DNA of 64,000 nucleotides from AWTP1-13 sp050248715 (GTDB lineage: Bacteria > Pseudomonadota > Alphaproteobacteria > Rhizobiales > Hyphomicrobiaceae). Positions 51,065 to 59,848 of this stretch are shown here, in pieces. The first letter of the stretch is position 1. Each line of letters starts with the position of its first letter. A model generated the notes under the pieces. The model was not told the origin of the DNA and searched no databases. It saw nothing but the letters and a program-made list of their open reading frames with translations. The position numbers and the translations under genes were made by a program. Where the stretch lies: positions 34,507-98,506 of the forward strand of contig JBFWRV010000015.1 in the NCBI GenBank assembly GCA_050248715.1, given 5' to 3'.

Positions 51065-52708
51065 ATGGGGACTGCCAATGGCGCCAGGAAAGGCTCAGCG
51101 GGCGCGAAGGTCGCGGCATATGATGCCCTGATCATCGGCGCGGGCTTCTCGGGCCTCTACCAGCTGCATTGCCTGCGCGACCGGCTGGGCCTCTCGGCGG
51201 TGGTGCTCGAGACCGGCGATGGCGTCGGCGGCACCTGGTACTGGAACCGCTATCCCGGCGCCCGGTGCGATTCGGAAAGCCATTCCTACTGCTTCACATT
51301 CTCCGAGCAGCTGCAGGAGGGCTGGCAGTGGACGGAGCGCTATCCCGGGCACGCGGAGGTCCGGCGCTACCTCAACTACGTCGCCGACCGGCTCGATCTC
51401 AAGCGCGACATCCGCTTCGACACGCGCGTGACGGCGGCACGCTACGACGAGAAGGCCAACCGCTGGCATGTGAGCACGCAGACGGGAGAGGCGTTCACGG
51501 CGAAATTCCTGATCGCCGCCGTCGGCTGCCTCTCTGCCGCCAACGTGCCGCGCATCCCCAGCCTTGAGACGTTCGCCGGCCGCTGGGTGCACACGGGTCA
51601 GTGGCCGCACGAAGGGGTAGACTTCACCGGCAAGCGCGTCGGCCTCATCGGCACCGGCTCGACCGGCATCCAGGCTGCGCCGGTCATCGCCGAGACCGCG
51701 GGGCATCTCACCGTCTTCCAGCGCACGGCCAACTACAGCGTGCCCGCGCGCAACGCTCCGCTGACCCCGGCCTTCCAGAAATACGTCCGCGACAACCGCG
51801 CCGAGATCCGGCGCATCATGCGCGCCGCCACCAACGGTCACGCATTCCTGATCGAGGACCGCAAGGTCTTCGATGTGAGCCCGCAGGAGCGCCAGGCGAT
51901 CTATGAGGCGGCGTGGGAGACGGGCGGGCTGCAGTTCCGGGCCACCTTTCAGGATCTCCTGCAGGACAAGGGCGCCAACGACACGGCCGCCGACTTCATT
52001 CGCAGCAAGATCCGCCAGATCGTGAAGGACCCTGCCACTGCCGAGAAGCTCGCCGATATCGACCACCCCTATGCCGCCAAGCGCCCGCCCATCGACACCG
52101 ACTACTTCGAGACCTTCAATCGCGACAACGTCGCGCTAGTGGATGTGCGGGCCGCGCCCATCGAGGCCATCACGCCGGCCGGCGTGCGCACGCGCGATGC
52201 GGAATATCCGCTCGACATCATCGTGTTCGCTACCGGCTTCGATGCCATGACGGGCCCGCTGCTGCGCATCGACATTCGCGGGCGTGATGGGCTCGCGCTG
52301 GTGGACGCCTGGTCGGCCGGCCCGCGCAACTACCTGGGCCTGCAGGTCGCGGGCTTTCCAAACCTGTTCACCGTGACAGGCCCCGGCAGCCCGTCCGTGC
52401 TCTGCAACATGCCGGTGGCGATCGAGCAGCACGTCGAGTGGATCACCGATTGCATCGCCCACATGCGCGCGAACGGCCTCGAGCGTGTCGAGGCGCAGCC
52501 GGAGGCGATGGACCGCTGGGTTGCGGAGGTGAACGCCGCTGCCAATGCAACGCTGCTGCCGCAGGCGCATCACTCCTGGTATCTCGGCGCCAACGTGCCG
52601 GGAAAGCCGCGCGTGTTCATGCCGTATGCCGGCGGCATGGGGCGCTATCGCGAGATCTGCGACGAGGTTGCGGTCAGGGGCTACGAGGGCTTCGCGCTTA
52701 CCGGCTGA
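51065..52708 (+). CDS. Baeyer-Villiger-type flavin-containing monooxygenase (cyclohexanone monooxygenase family)
   Basis: This 547-residue FAD/NADPH enzyme should insert one oxygen into a ketone to give an ester or lactone. It has the first Rossmann motif ALIIGAGFSGLYQLH (about residues 20-34) and the family's GGTWYWNRYPGARCDSES block. The Baeyer-Villiger fingerprint FAGRWVHTGQWP follows (F-x-G-x3-H-x3-W-P). The second Rossmann motif is VGLIGTGSTGIQAAP. The C-terminal FPNLFTVTGPGSPS is also typical. GGAGG precedes the ATG at 51065. Its natural ketone is unknown. It ends nine bases before the convergent LysR gene. Confidence 0.95.
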   Translation: MGTANGARKGSAGAKVAAYDALIIGAGFSGLYQLHCLRDRLGLSAVVLETGDGVGGTWYWNRYPGARCDSESHSYCFTFSEQLQEGWQWTERYPGHAEVRRYLNYVADRLDLKRDIRFDTRVTAARYDEKANRWHVSTQTGEAFTAKFLIAAVGCLSAANVPRIPSLETFAGRWVHTGQWPHEGVDFTGKRVGLIGTGSTGIQAAPVIAETAGHLTVFQRTANYSVPARNAPLTPAFQKYVRDNRAEIRRIMRAATNGHAFLIEDRKVFDVSPQERQAIYEAAWETGGLQFRATFQDLLQDKGANDTAADFIRSKIRQIVKDPATAEKLADIDHPYAAKRPPIDTDYFETFNRDNVALVDVRAAPIEAITPAGVRTRDAEYPLDIIVFATGFDAMTGPLLRIDIRGRDGLALVDAWSAGPRNYLGLQVAGFPNLFTVTGPGSPSVLCNMPVAIEQHVEWITDCIAHMRANGLERVEAQPEAMDRWVAEVNAAANATLLPQAHHSWYLGANVPGKPRVFMPYAGGMGRYREICDEVAVRGYEGFALTG

Positions 52709-52717
52709 CGCCGTCGC

Positions 52718-53626
52718 TTACAGAGCAGCTTGCGCCCACCTGGCGAACGCGCGGATCGAGGCCTCCTTGGGGTGGCCGGGGCGGTGGACGATGTAGAAGC
52801 CGTAGCCGGGGAGCGTGATGTCGGAAAGGCGCAGCAGCGTTCCCGCGGCAAGCTCAGGCCTGATCAGAACGTCGCTGCAGATGCCGAGACCCTGCCCGGC
52901 GATCACCGCCTCGATGGCGTGCAGCTCCTCCCGGAAGCTCAGCGCCGCCAGGCTCGCAAGCCGCGGCACGGCCGCCTTGTGGCGGGCGCGTGCCGCAACC
53001 TCCCAGCGGTGCCAGTTCGGTGCCTCCCGATCGGTCGGCGGCCATTCCGCCTCGATGAGGGGATAGCGGGCCAAATCCGCGGGACGCATCCTTGTGTGCA
53101 CCTTGCCGACCAGAGAAGGGCTGCCGACGACGTGGAAGGTGTCGCGCACCAGCTCGACGGCGTGTCCATCCGAGGGCGGCGTGCGTGCGTAGCGAATGGC
53201 AACGTCGGCCTCGCCGGCCTGCAGGTCGAGGACGGCATCGGTGCCGACGAGCTGGATCGTGAGCCGCGGGTGGAGCTGGCGCCAGCGCGGCAGGCGCGGC
53301 ACGAGCCAGCGCGCGGCGAAGGCGTTGGTGGCGGTGACGCGCAGCCTGCCGCTCGCCGCGCCCGCGCGCACGCTTGCCAGCGCCTCGGCAAACGCCTCCA
53401 GGCCGTCGCGCAGAACCGGAAACAGCTGCTCTCCCGCCCTGGTCAAGGTCAGGGGGCGCGGCCGGCGGCGAAACAGGCGCTGCCCGCAATGCTCCTCGAG
53501 CAGCCTGATCTGGTGGCTGATCGCCGTCGGCGTGACGCTCAGCTCAGCGGCCGCGGCTTTGAAACTCAAGTGGCGGGCGGCCGCCTCGAAGGCGCGTAGC
53601 TCGGTGAGTGGCCGCAGGCGCTCCAT
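52718..53626 (-). CDS. LysR-family transcriptional regulator (GcvA-like)
   Basis: This 302-residue regulator has an N-terminal winged helix-turn-helix (LTELRAFEAAARHLSFKAAA, then AAELSVTPTAISHQIRLLEE, about residues 8-47) and a C-terminal effector-binding domain. The HTH sequence and PLTELRAFEAAARHLSF opening are those of the GcvA subgroup. The ATG at 53626 is set by the HTH position; the upstream frame overlaps the divergent gene. It is transcribed divergently from the flavoprotein gene with 118 bases between, the classic LysR layout. Two T-N11-A-like boxes lie just upstream. It probably controls that gene and itself. Confidence 0.95.
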   Translation of the reverse strand: MERLRPLTELRAFEAAARHLSFKAAAAELSVTPTAISHQIRLLEEHCGQRLFRRRPRPLTLTRAGEQLFPVLRDGLEAFAEALASVRAGAASGRLRVTATNAFAARWLVPRLPRWRQLHPRLTIQLVGTDAVLDLQAGEADVAIRYARTPPSDGHAVELVRDTFHVVGSPSLVGKVHTRMRPADLARYPLIEAEWPPTDREAPNWHRWEVAARARHKAAVPRLASLAALSFREELHAIEAVIAGQGLGICSDVLIRPELAAGTLLRLSDITLPGYGFYIVHRPGHPKEASIRAFARWAQAAL

Positions 53627-53641
53627 GGCAAGGATCGTAGA

Positions 53642-53674
53642 TGAATTTGCTTCACCCGCAGCTGAATTCTTCGA
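53642..53674. promoter_or_regulatory. Candidate LysR operator (two TGAATT boxes, 21 bases apart)
   Basis: TGAATTTGCTTCA at 53642-53654 fits the LysR T-N11-A rule and has TGAA/TTCA dyad symmetry. A second related box, TGAATTCTTCGA, starts at 53663, exactly two helical turns later. Both are in the 118-base divergent promoter between the LysR and flavoprotein genes. Confidence 0.5.
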
Positions 53675-53744
53675 CCTTGCTCCTGGCCGGCGACTTCCGG
53701 GAAAGTGGCGATCGGTCGTCGCCGCCCTTGGATGGACAGGCGCC

Positions 53745-54905
53745 ATGAACAACGCCATTTCGGCCTCTCTTGATGAGATGCTCGCGAAGGTTCGCCGCCT
53801 GGCCCCGCTGGTCGCGGAGCACCGGAACGCGATCGAGCGCGAGCGCCGCCTCCCTGAGGCGGTGTTTGCGGCCTGCGCCGATGCCGGGCTGTTCCGCCTG
53901 TGGCTGCCGAAGGCTCTCGGAGGACCGGAGCTGTCGCCGCTCGAATTCATGGAGGTGGTCGAGGCCGCAGCCGAACTCGACGGCTCGGTCGGCTGGATCG
54001 TCGGCAATGGCGGCGGCATGAGCCGGGTTGCCGGCTATCTTCCCGAGGCCTCCGCCCGCGCGCTGTTTGTGAACCCGCATGCGTTCGTGGTGAGCGCGAC
54101 GGGTGCGGTCGGAACGGCGGTGCCGGTGGACGGCGGCTACCGGGTGAGCGGGCGGTGGCCGTTCGACAGCGGGGCGCATCACGCCACACACTTCATGGGC
54201 CTGTGCCAGGTCCCCGGCATCGCCGGGGGCAAGGACGTGCAGACGCTGTGCTGCTATTTCCCGCGGGAAAAGGTCACCATCATCGACAATTGGCACGTCT
54301 CGGGTCTGCTCGGCACGGGCAGTTGCGACTTCGAGGTGGGCGATCTCGTCGTCCCAGCGGTTCACGCCCACGCTTTCCCAGATCACCGGCCGACACAGCC
54401 CGGCCTGGTCTATCGCCTGCCGGCGGTGTCCACGTTCTCCTGGACGGTGTCCGTCGTGCCGCTCGGCATCGCCCGTGCCGCAATCAGCGCGTTCGCGGAG
54501 TTGGCGGAAGGCAAGGTACGCGTGGGCACCAGCCTGCCGCTGCGCGAGCGCGAGGTCATTCAGTCCGAGTTCGGCCGTGTGAGCGTTCATCTGGCGGCGG
54601 CCCGTGCCCTTTTGCGAGAGGCGATGGGGGAGTTGACGGCGGCAACCGACACGGGCGGAGAGCGGCTGTTGCGGGCGCGTGCCGCGCTCCGGGCAGCTTG
54701 CACGCACGCGGCCGAGACCGCCGTCGAGATTGTGGGCCGGTTGGCTGCTGCGGCGGGGGCAGTAGCAATTTTCGAGACCAACCGGCTCGAACGATGCGTG
54801 CGCGATGTCCACGCGGCCGTGAAGCACGTGTCCATGAGCCCAAACAACTACGTCATCAGTGGGCGCGTCGCCCTCGGGCTTCCGCCGGGCACGAGCCGGC
54901 TCTGA
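53745..54905 (+). CDS. Acyl-CoA-dehydrogenase-fold flavoprotein (DszC / HpaB-C2-like flavin monooxygenase type)
   Basis: This 386-residue protein has the acyl-CoA dehydrogenase fold. The N-terminal helices (LPEAVFAACADAGLFRLWLP) are followed by the middle beta domain (YRVSGRWPFDSGAHHATHFM, then WHVSGLLGTGSCDFEV) and a C-terminal helical domain. The VSGRWPFDSG and GLLGTGS motifs are typical of the group-D flavin monooxygenases (DszC, HpaC2-type hydroxylases, KijD3-like) rather than true dehydrogenases; the catalytic Glu of dehydrogenases is not evident. Such enzymes need reduced flavin from a reductase, and none is adjacent. It is divergent from the LysR gene and probably its target. A tautomerase gene follows 25 bases later. 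Confidence 0.88.
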   Translation: MNNAISASLDEMLAKVRRLAPLVAEHRNAIERERRLPEAVFAACADAGLFRLWLPKALGGPELSPLEFMEVVEAAAELDGSVGWIVGNGGGMSRVAGYLPEASARALFVNPHAFVVSATGAVGTAVPVDGGYRVSGRWPFDSGAHHATHFMGLCQVPGIAGGKDVQTLCCYFPREKVTIIDNWHVSGLLGTGSCDFEVGDLVVPAVHAHAFPDHRPTQPGLVYRLPAVSTFSWTVSVVPLGIARAAISAFAELAEGKVRVGTSLPLREREVIQSEFGRVSVHLAAARALLREAMGELTAATDTGGERLLRARAALRAACTHAAETAVEIVGRLAAAAGAVAIFETNRLERCVRDVHAAVKHVSMSPNNYVISGRVALGLPPGTSRL

Positions 54906-54930
54906 TGGCGAGCAACCAGGAGACTGAAGG

Positions 54931-55320
54931 ATGCCCTGCGTGCGGATCGCCCCGGGGAATTGGGCAGCTGGCCGTGCAATGCAGTTGATCGAAGCGGTGC
55001 AGGCGGCGCTCGTCTCTGCCTTCCAGATCCCGGACGGGGATCGCGACATCGTATTGGGCCTTTACGACGCGAACCGGCGCATCGTGCCGGGGGGCCGGTC
55101 GGAGCGCTACACGCGCGTCGAGATCATCGGCATCGCTGCGCGCTCGGCGGACGCCAAGCGCGCCCTGTACAGGGCGATCGCCGACAACCTGGAGGAGGTC
55201 GCGGGCGTTCCGCGCAACGCGACGCGGATCGTCCTGATCGAACCTGAGCCCGGCAACTGGGGCGTGAAAGGCGGCTTGCCCGCCTCCGAAGTGGACCTCG
55301 GTTTCAAGATCGACGTCTAG
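54931..55320 (+). CDS. Tautomerase-superfamily protein
   Basis: This 129-residue protein starts Met-Pro (MPCVRIAPG), leaving the catalytic Pro1 after Met removal. It has the length of the fused two-unit members (cis-CaaD/MSAD-like or tautomerase 2). The first beta-alpha-beta unit covers about residues 1-62. The second begins YTRVEIIGIAARSADAKRAL and ends with IEPEPGNWGVKGG, a segment typical of this branch. These enzymes tautomerise or dehalogenate small oxo-acids. It follows the flavoprotein gene closely and may process its product. Confidence 0.87.
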   Translation: MPCVRIAPGNWAAGRAMQLIEAVQAALVSAFQIPDGDRDIVLGLYDANRRIVPGGRSERYTRVEIIGIAARSADAKRALYRAIADNLEEVAGVPRNATRIVLIEPEPGNWGVKGGLPASEVDLGFKIDV

Positions 55321-55440
55321 GGCCGGCAGGAGCCCCCCCCGCGCGCGCGTTGGCGCGAGGGGGCAAAGATGCGCTAAGCTTGGAGCAGATGAGCTGGCGT
55401 GGCCTGTGCCACGCCTCGATCGTTTGATGGAGTGCACGAT

Positions 55441-55872
55441 ATGGCAGGTATAACGCGAAGAGCGAGCGCCGAATGGCAGGGCACGGGCAAGGAGGGCAAG
55501 GGCAGCCTGACCTCGCAAAGCGGTGTCCTCGCCACCACGCCCTACGGCTTCAACACGCGCTTCGGCGATACCAAGGGCACCAACCCCGAGGAGCTGCTCG
55601 CCGCCTCTCACGCGGGCTGCTTCACGATGGCACTGGCGTTCGCATTGAGCGCCGCGGGCTTCACGCCGACGCGGCTTGCCACGAGCGCCGCCGTGACGCT
55701 CGAGCCGGAGGGTGCGGGCTTCAAGATCTCGAAATCGGCGCTGAAGCTCGAGGCGACTGTGCCCAACATCTCGCAAGAGCAGTTCCAGAAGGCTGCCGAG
55801 GGCGCCAAGGCCGGCTGCCCGATATCGAAGGTTCTCAACGCAGAAATCACGCTCGACTGGAAGCTGGCCTGA
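55441..55872 (+). CDS. OsmC-family peroxiredoxin-like protein
   Basis: This 143-residue protein reduces organic hydroperoxides if it behaves like its family. Both reactive cysteines are present: SHAGCFTMALAF (peroxidatic) and KAGCPISKVL (resolving). The N-terminus ITRRASAEWQGTGKEGKGSL matches OsmC rather than Ohr. The ATG at 55441 is chosen over an upstream frame start because the family begins here. The aldo/keto reductase follows 20 bases later, so they are likely co-transcribed. Confidence 0.95.
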   Translation: MAGITRRASAEWQGTGKEGKGSLTSQSGVLATTPYGFNTRFGDTKGTNPEELLAASHAGCFTMALAFALSAAGFTPTRLATSAAVTLEPEGAGFKISKSALKLEATVPNISQEQFQKAAEGAKAGCPISKVLNAEITLDWKLA

Positions 55873-55892
55873 GGAAGCAACGGGACACGGAC

Positions 55893-56840
55893 ATGGAAAA
55901 GCGCAAGCTCGGCAATTCCGGCATCTCCATAGCACCGCTGATGTTCGGGGGTAACGTATTCGGCTGGACGGCCGACGAGGCAATGTCGTTCAAGCTGCTC
56001 GATGCCTTCGTCGGCGCCGGCTTCGATGCCATCGATACGGCCGACGTCTATTCGAAGTGGGTGCCGGGACACAAGGGCGGTGAATCCGAGACGATCCTCG
56101 GCAAATGGCTGAAAGCGCGGGGCGGCCGCGACAAGCTCATCATCGCCACCAAGGTCGGCATGGAGATGCCGGGCATCGGCCAGGGTCTGCGCAAGGACTA
56201 TATCCTTGCCCGGGTCGAGGACTCCCTGAAGCGCCTGCAGACGGACTACGTCGACCTTTATCAGTCGCACACCGACGATCAGTCGGCGCCGCTTGACGAG
56301 ACGCTCGGCGCCTACCAGAAGCTGATCGATCAGGGCAAGGTGCGCGCCATCGGCGCCTCCAACTACGAGGCGCCGCGGCTGGCCCAGGCCTTGAAGGCCA
56401 GCGCCGCGGCCAGGCTGCCGCGCTACGAGACGCTGCAGCCGCTCTACAACCTGTCCGACCGCGAAGGCTTCGAGAAGGAGCTGCAGCCCCTGTGCGTCAA
56501 GGAGAATGTGGGAGTGATCCCATACTACGCCCTGGCGGCGGGTTTCCTCACCGGCAAGTACCGCTCGGAGGCAGATTTCGGCAAGAGCCCCCGCGGCGCC
56601 CGCATGAAGGCCTACCTCAATGACAGGGGCAGGCGCATCCTGAAGGCCCTGGACGACGTTGCCGTGGGCCTGAAGGCGAAGCCCGGCCAGGTCGCACTGG
56701 CGTGGCTCATGACGCGGCCGGCTATCACAGCACCCATCGCCAGCGCGACGTCGATGGCCCAGATGGAGGAGTTGATCGGGGCAGTGCGGCTGAAGCTAGG
56801 GCCCGATGCGCTCAAGGCGCTCGATGCGGCCAGCGCGTAG
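55893..56840 (+). CDS. Aldo/keto reductase
   Basis: This 315-residue NADPH-dependent TIM-barrel oxidoreductase reduces aldehydes or ketones. It starts MEKRKLGNSGISIAPLMFGG, the typical first strand. The catalytic tetrad is seen as DTADVYSKW (Asp, Tyr), ATKVGMEM (Lys) and YQSHTDD (His). The cofactor-binding end is at TAPIASATSMAQMEEL. It belongs to the bacterial YajO/AKR11-12-like group. With the OsmC gene it forms an oxidative/carbonyl-stress pair downstream of the monooxygenase module. Confidence 0.95.
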   Translation: MEKRKLGNSGISIAPLMFGGNVFGWTADEAMSFKLLDAFVGAGFDAIDTADVYSKWVPGHKGGESETILGKWLKARGGRDKLIIATKVGMEMPGIGQGLRKDYILARVEDSLKRLQTDYVDLYQSHTDDQSAPLDETLGAYQKLIDQGKVRAIGASNYEAPRLAQALKASAAARLPRYETLQPLYNLSDREGFEKELQPLCVKENVGVIPYYALAAGFLTGKYRSEADFGKSPRGARMKAYLNDRGRRILKALDDVAVGLKAKPGQVALAWLMTRPAITAPIASATSMAQMEELIGAVRLKLGPDALKALDAASA

Positions 56841-57225
56841 GCCGGCTTTGCCGGCGCAAAGCCGCGGAAATGAAGGGGATGTGGGTTGGGTGCCTGACCC
56901 TTATTGGATCCGTTCGCTCGGCAGGGTGAGATCTGGGCGGGCGGGGTGTGCGCGCAAACTACCGCGGCATACTTGCCACGCCGCAGGGAGCGCTTATCTC
57001 ACATGCGTGTGCACTGGGTCGGAATCCCTTGCTTTCGCAGGCGAATTGTGCGACTGACCCGGCCACGGGCGCAGGGGATCGCTTTCATAAAGCATTTCCC
57101 CGGACAGACGGTTTCCCGTTAGGCCCTTTGTGGCTCAACCCCTGCGCTCCACTGTTGCCGATGTCGCGCCCGTACCGCGTCGCGCCAGCGTCGGCGTATG
57201 CAGAGACGCATGGAGATACTTTCTT
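56841..57225. other. 385-bp region upstream of the DEAD-box helicase
   Basis: No gene is supported. A GC-rich hairpin (GCCGGC TTT GCCGGC, 56841-56855) directly follows the aldo/keto reductase stop and may help end transcription. The rest may hold a long leader for the helicase, as is common for cold-responsive DEAD-box genes, but no conserved element is identifiable. Confidence 0.35.
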
Positions 57226-58896
57226 TTGCAAACCGCAAGCTTCGCTGAGCTCGGGCTCAGCGCGAAAGTCCAGGCGGCCGTCCAGGCTGCCGGCTACACC
57301 CAACCCACTCCCATCCAGATCCAGGCCATTCCGGTCGCCGTGACCGGGCGCGATCTCCTCGGGATCGCCCAGACGGGCACCGGCAAGACAGCGGGCTTCG
57401 TCCTGCCAATGCTGGCCCGGCTCGAATCAGGGCGCGCACGGGCCCGCATGCCGCGCTCGCTGATCCTGGCGCCGACTCGCGAGCTCGCGGCCCAGGTGGC
57501 GCAAAGCTTCGAGAAGTATGGGGTCAACCACAAGCTCTCGGTCGCGTTGCTGATCGGCGGCGTCTCCTTCGACGATCAGCTGAGGAAACTCGATCGCGGT
57601 GTCGATGTCCTGATTGCGACACCCGGCCGGCTGCTCGATCACTTCGGCCGGGGCAAGATCCTGCTGACGGGCGTCGAGATTCTGGTGATCGACGAGGCAG
57701 ACCGGATGCTCGATATGGGCTTCATCCCCGATATCGAGCGCATCTGCAAGCTGCTTCCTCCGCGGCGTCAGACGCTGTTCTTCTCGGCCACCATGCCACC
57801 GGAGATCCAGCGCCTGGTCGACAGCTTCCTGAAGGATCCCGTGCGCATCGAGGTGGCGCGGCCCGCCACCACCGCGGCCACCATCACCCAGCGCTTCCGC
57901 TACTGCGGCTCCACGGAGGATTGGGAGAAACGGGAGGTGCTGCGCGAGCTTATCCGCTCCGAGCACGTTAAGAACGCCATCATCTTCTGCAACCGCAAGC
58001 GCGACGTTGCGATCCTGCTCAAGTCGCTGCAGAAGCACGGCTTCAACGCCGGCGCGCTGCACGGCGACATGGATCAGATGAGCCGAATGGCGACGCTCGA
58101 TGCCTTCCGTGAGGGGCGCATCACGTTCCTGGCGGCGAGCGACGTCGCCGCGCGTGGCCTCGACATCCCCGACGTCAGTCACATCTTCAATTTCGATGTC
58201 CCCTGGCAGTCGGACGACTATGTGCACCGCATCGGTCGCACGGGGCGCGCCGGCAAGGAAGGCCGATCGCTGACGATCGTGACCCCCGACGACTTCAAGC
58301 AGCTCAAGGACATCGAGAAGATGCTGGGGGGCTCCGTCACCTGGATCGGCGATGCGCCGAGCGAGGAGGAAATCGCCAGCGGGTCCAAGCGCAGGCGGGG
58401 CCGTGGCGGTCGCCCGTCATCGGGCCGTCAGGAAGGCCGCAACTCCGGCAGGGGTGGGCGCAAAGGGGCGGACAGGTCTGCTGCCCGCCCACGTCCTGAG
58501 CGCAGGCAGCCCGGCGGCGCGCACGAGCATCAGAACGGCCATTCCGTCTCTGTCGAGGCCTCTGTCGAAGGGAGCGAGCGCCCGCCGCAACGCGAGGAGC
58601 GCAGGTCGCCACGTCCCGCGCGGCCCGAACCTCGGCGCGAGGCGCGCGAGGAGGGTGCGCCGCGTGAAGGCAGCCACAATGGCCGCGCCCGTCCGCAGCG
58701 CCGTGAGCGGCAGGGCTCGACCGAGCGCCATGCCAGCGGCGGCCAGCAGCGATCCGGCAAGCCGACCCGCCAGCCCTGGGAGCCGCGGCCGGCCCGGACG
58801 CCCGATCGCCAGCGCGAGGATCGCACGCCTTCGCCTGTCGGCCTGGGTGATCACGTGCCCGCGTTCCTGAGGAAGACGACGCGCAGCGCGAATTGA
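57226..58896 (+). CDS. DEAD-box ATP-dependent RNA helicase (RhlE-like)
   Basis: This protein of about 556 residues unwinds structured RNA, in ribosome assembly or mRNA decay. The Q motif (GYTQPTPIQ), motif I AQTGTGKT, PTRELA, motif II DEAD, SAT, and the C-lobe motifs ARGLDIP and HRIGRTGRAG are all present. The C-terminal tail (about residues 385-540) is very rich in Arg, Gly, Pro and Glu and is likely disordered and RNA-binding. The start is uncertain: a TTG at 57226 has GGAGA nine bases upstream and gives LQTASFAELGLS, the usual family opening. A GTG at 57130 would add 32 residues without similarity. Confidence 0.95.
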   Translation: MQTASFAELGLSAKVQAAVQAAGYTQPTPIQIQAIPVAVTGRDLLGIAQTGTGKTAGFVLPMLARLESGRARARMPRSLILAPTRELAAQVAQSFEKYGVNHKLSVALLIGGVSFDDQLRKLDRGVDVLIATPGRLLDHFGRGKILLTGVEILVIDEADRMLDMGFIPDIERICKLLPPRRQTLFFSATMPPEIQRLVDSFLKDPVRIEVARPATTAATITQRFRYCGSTEDWEKREVLRELIRSEHVKNAIIFCNRKRDVAILLKSLQKHGFNAGALHGDMDQMSRMATLDAFREGRITFLAASDVAARGLDIPDVSHIFNFDVPWQSDDYVHRIGRTGRAGKEGRSLTIVTPDDFKQLKDIEKMLGGSVTWIGDAPSEEEIASGSKRRRGRGGRPSSGRQEGRNSGRGGRKGADRSAARPRPERRQPGGAHEHQNGHSVSVEASVEGSERPPQREERRSPRPARPEPRREAREEGAPREGSHNGRARPQRRERQGSTERHASGGQQRSGKPTRQPWEPRPARTPDRQREDRTPSPVGLGDHVPAFLRKTTRSAN

Positions 58897-58954
58897 GTGC
58901 AGCAGCGAGATTGCTCCTGCTTGCGACCGGGAGGGCCGCTTGGAAGCTCGGCCC

Positions 58955-59848
58955 TCAGAAGCTCGGCCCCATATGCTGAGCAACACGCCCGCGCGAGGTC
59001 TGATAGGTCGCTCCCGGCTGTGAGGCCGCAAGCCGCCATATCAGCTCGGCCGCTAGGTCGCGCAGGCAGGCGCCGGTCTGACCTGGATATTTCGCCCAGT
59101 AGGACCGAGGCGAGGGGGCAAAGCGCGTCGCCGCCTGCAGCGGCGTGACGCGCAGGATCGCCTGGCGGAAGCACTTGAGCTCCGCGTCCTGCCTTAGCCA
59201 CTGCTCATACTGCGCATCCTCGGGCGCGTGGGGGTCCTTCATGTTGATGATGACGCCGAGCGACTCGGCAAAGCCCATCTGCGGATCGCGCTGGCGGAAC
59301 TCACGCAGGAACTTGAGACCCCGCGAGGAGATGTAGTCGGGGCGGGTCGGGGAGACGTAGAAATCCGCCTCGCGCAGCCAGCACTCCGTGAGCACCGAGA
59401 GGCCCGGGGCGCTGTCGATCAGAACGATGTCGTAGGCCGCGCGCGCGTCGACGAGGAGAGCGCCGATGATCTTGCGCAGATCGCGCTCGTGCTCGCCCTT
59501 GGACACCTCGCGCTCGAACAGCGTCAGCTGGGTGTCGCTCGGGAGCAGGTGGATCGAGCGCGCGTCGTCGACATCGGAGGCTCCGGTTATCACGAAGTCC
59601 TGCCACTTGACCGGCGACGGCTTGAGCACCGCTCCGACGAGGTAGTCGACGATCGTGCGGCCCGAAGTCTGTGCTGCCTCCAAGGCCTCTTGCGGCAGCA
59701 GCATGTGGCTGATGCTCGCCTGGGCATCGGAGTCGATGACGAGGACCTTGCGACCGTGATCGTTGGAGAGGGTTTCCGCCAGGGCGAGGACGAGAGTCGA
59801 CTTCCCCACGCCGCCCTTGGCGTTCATGACGGTAATGGTGTTGCGCAT
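58955..59848 (-). CDS. Orphan ParA/MinD-type ATPase
   Basis: This 297-residue protein has a deviant Walker A motif KGGVGKST (residues 11-18) with the signature lysine of ParA/MinD dimers. Also present are VLVIDSDAQASISHMLLP (switch I region) and DIVLIDSAPGLSVLTEC (Walker B). The C-terminal portion has a longer insert with charged helices (PEDAQYEQWLRQDAELKCFR). These ATPases position chromosomes, plasmids or cell organelles by cycling on the nucleoid. No ParB, parS or MinC/E is nearby; it is divergent from two phasin genes. The ATG at 59848 begins MRNTITVMNAKGG. Confidence 0.93.
   Translation of the reverse strand: MRNTITVMNAKGGVGKSTLVLALAETLSNDHGRKVLVIDSDAQASISHMLLPQEALEAAQTSGRTIVDYLVGAVLKPSPVKWQDFVITGASDVDDARSIHLLPSDTQLTLFEREVSKGEHERDLRKIIGALLVDARAAYDIVLIDSAPGLSVLTECWLREADFYVSPTRPDYISSRGLKFLREFRQRDPQMGFAESLGVIINMKDPHAPEDAQYEQWLRQDAELKCFRQAILRVTPLQAATRFAPSPRSYWAKYPGQTGACLRDLAAELIWRLAASQPGATYQTSRGRVAQHMGPSF

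Noticed and set aside
47338..51135. Very long open frame on the minus strand opposite the AsmA-like gene
   Set aside because: It is antisense to a well-supported gene and has a His/Arg/Gln-rich composition without any domain. Such mirror frames arise from codon bias in GC-rich DNA.
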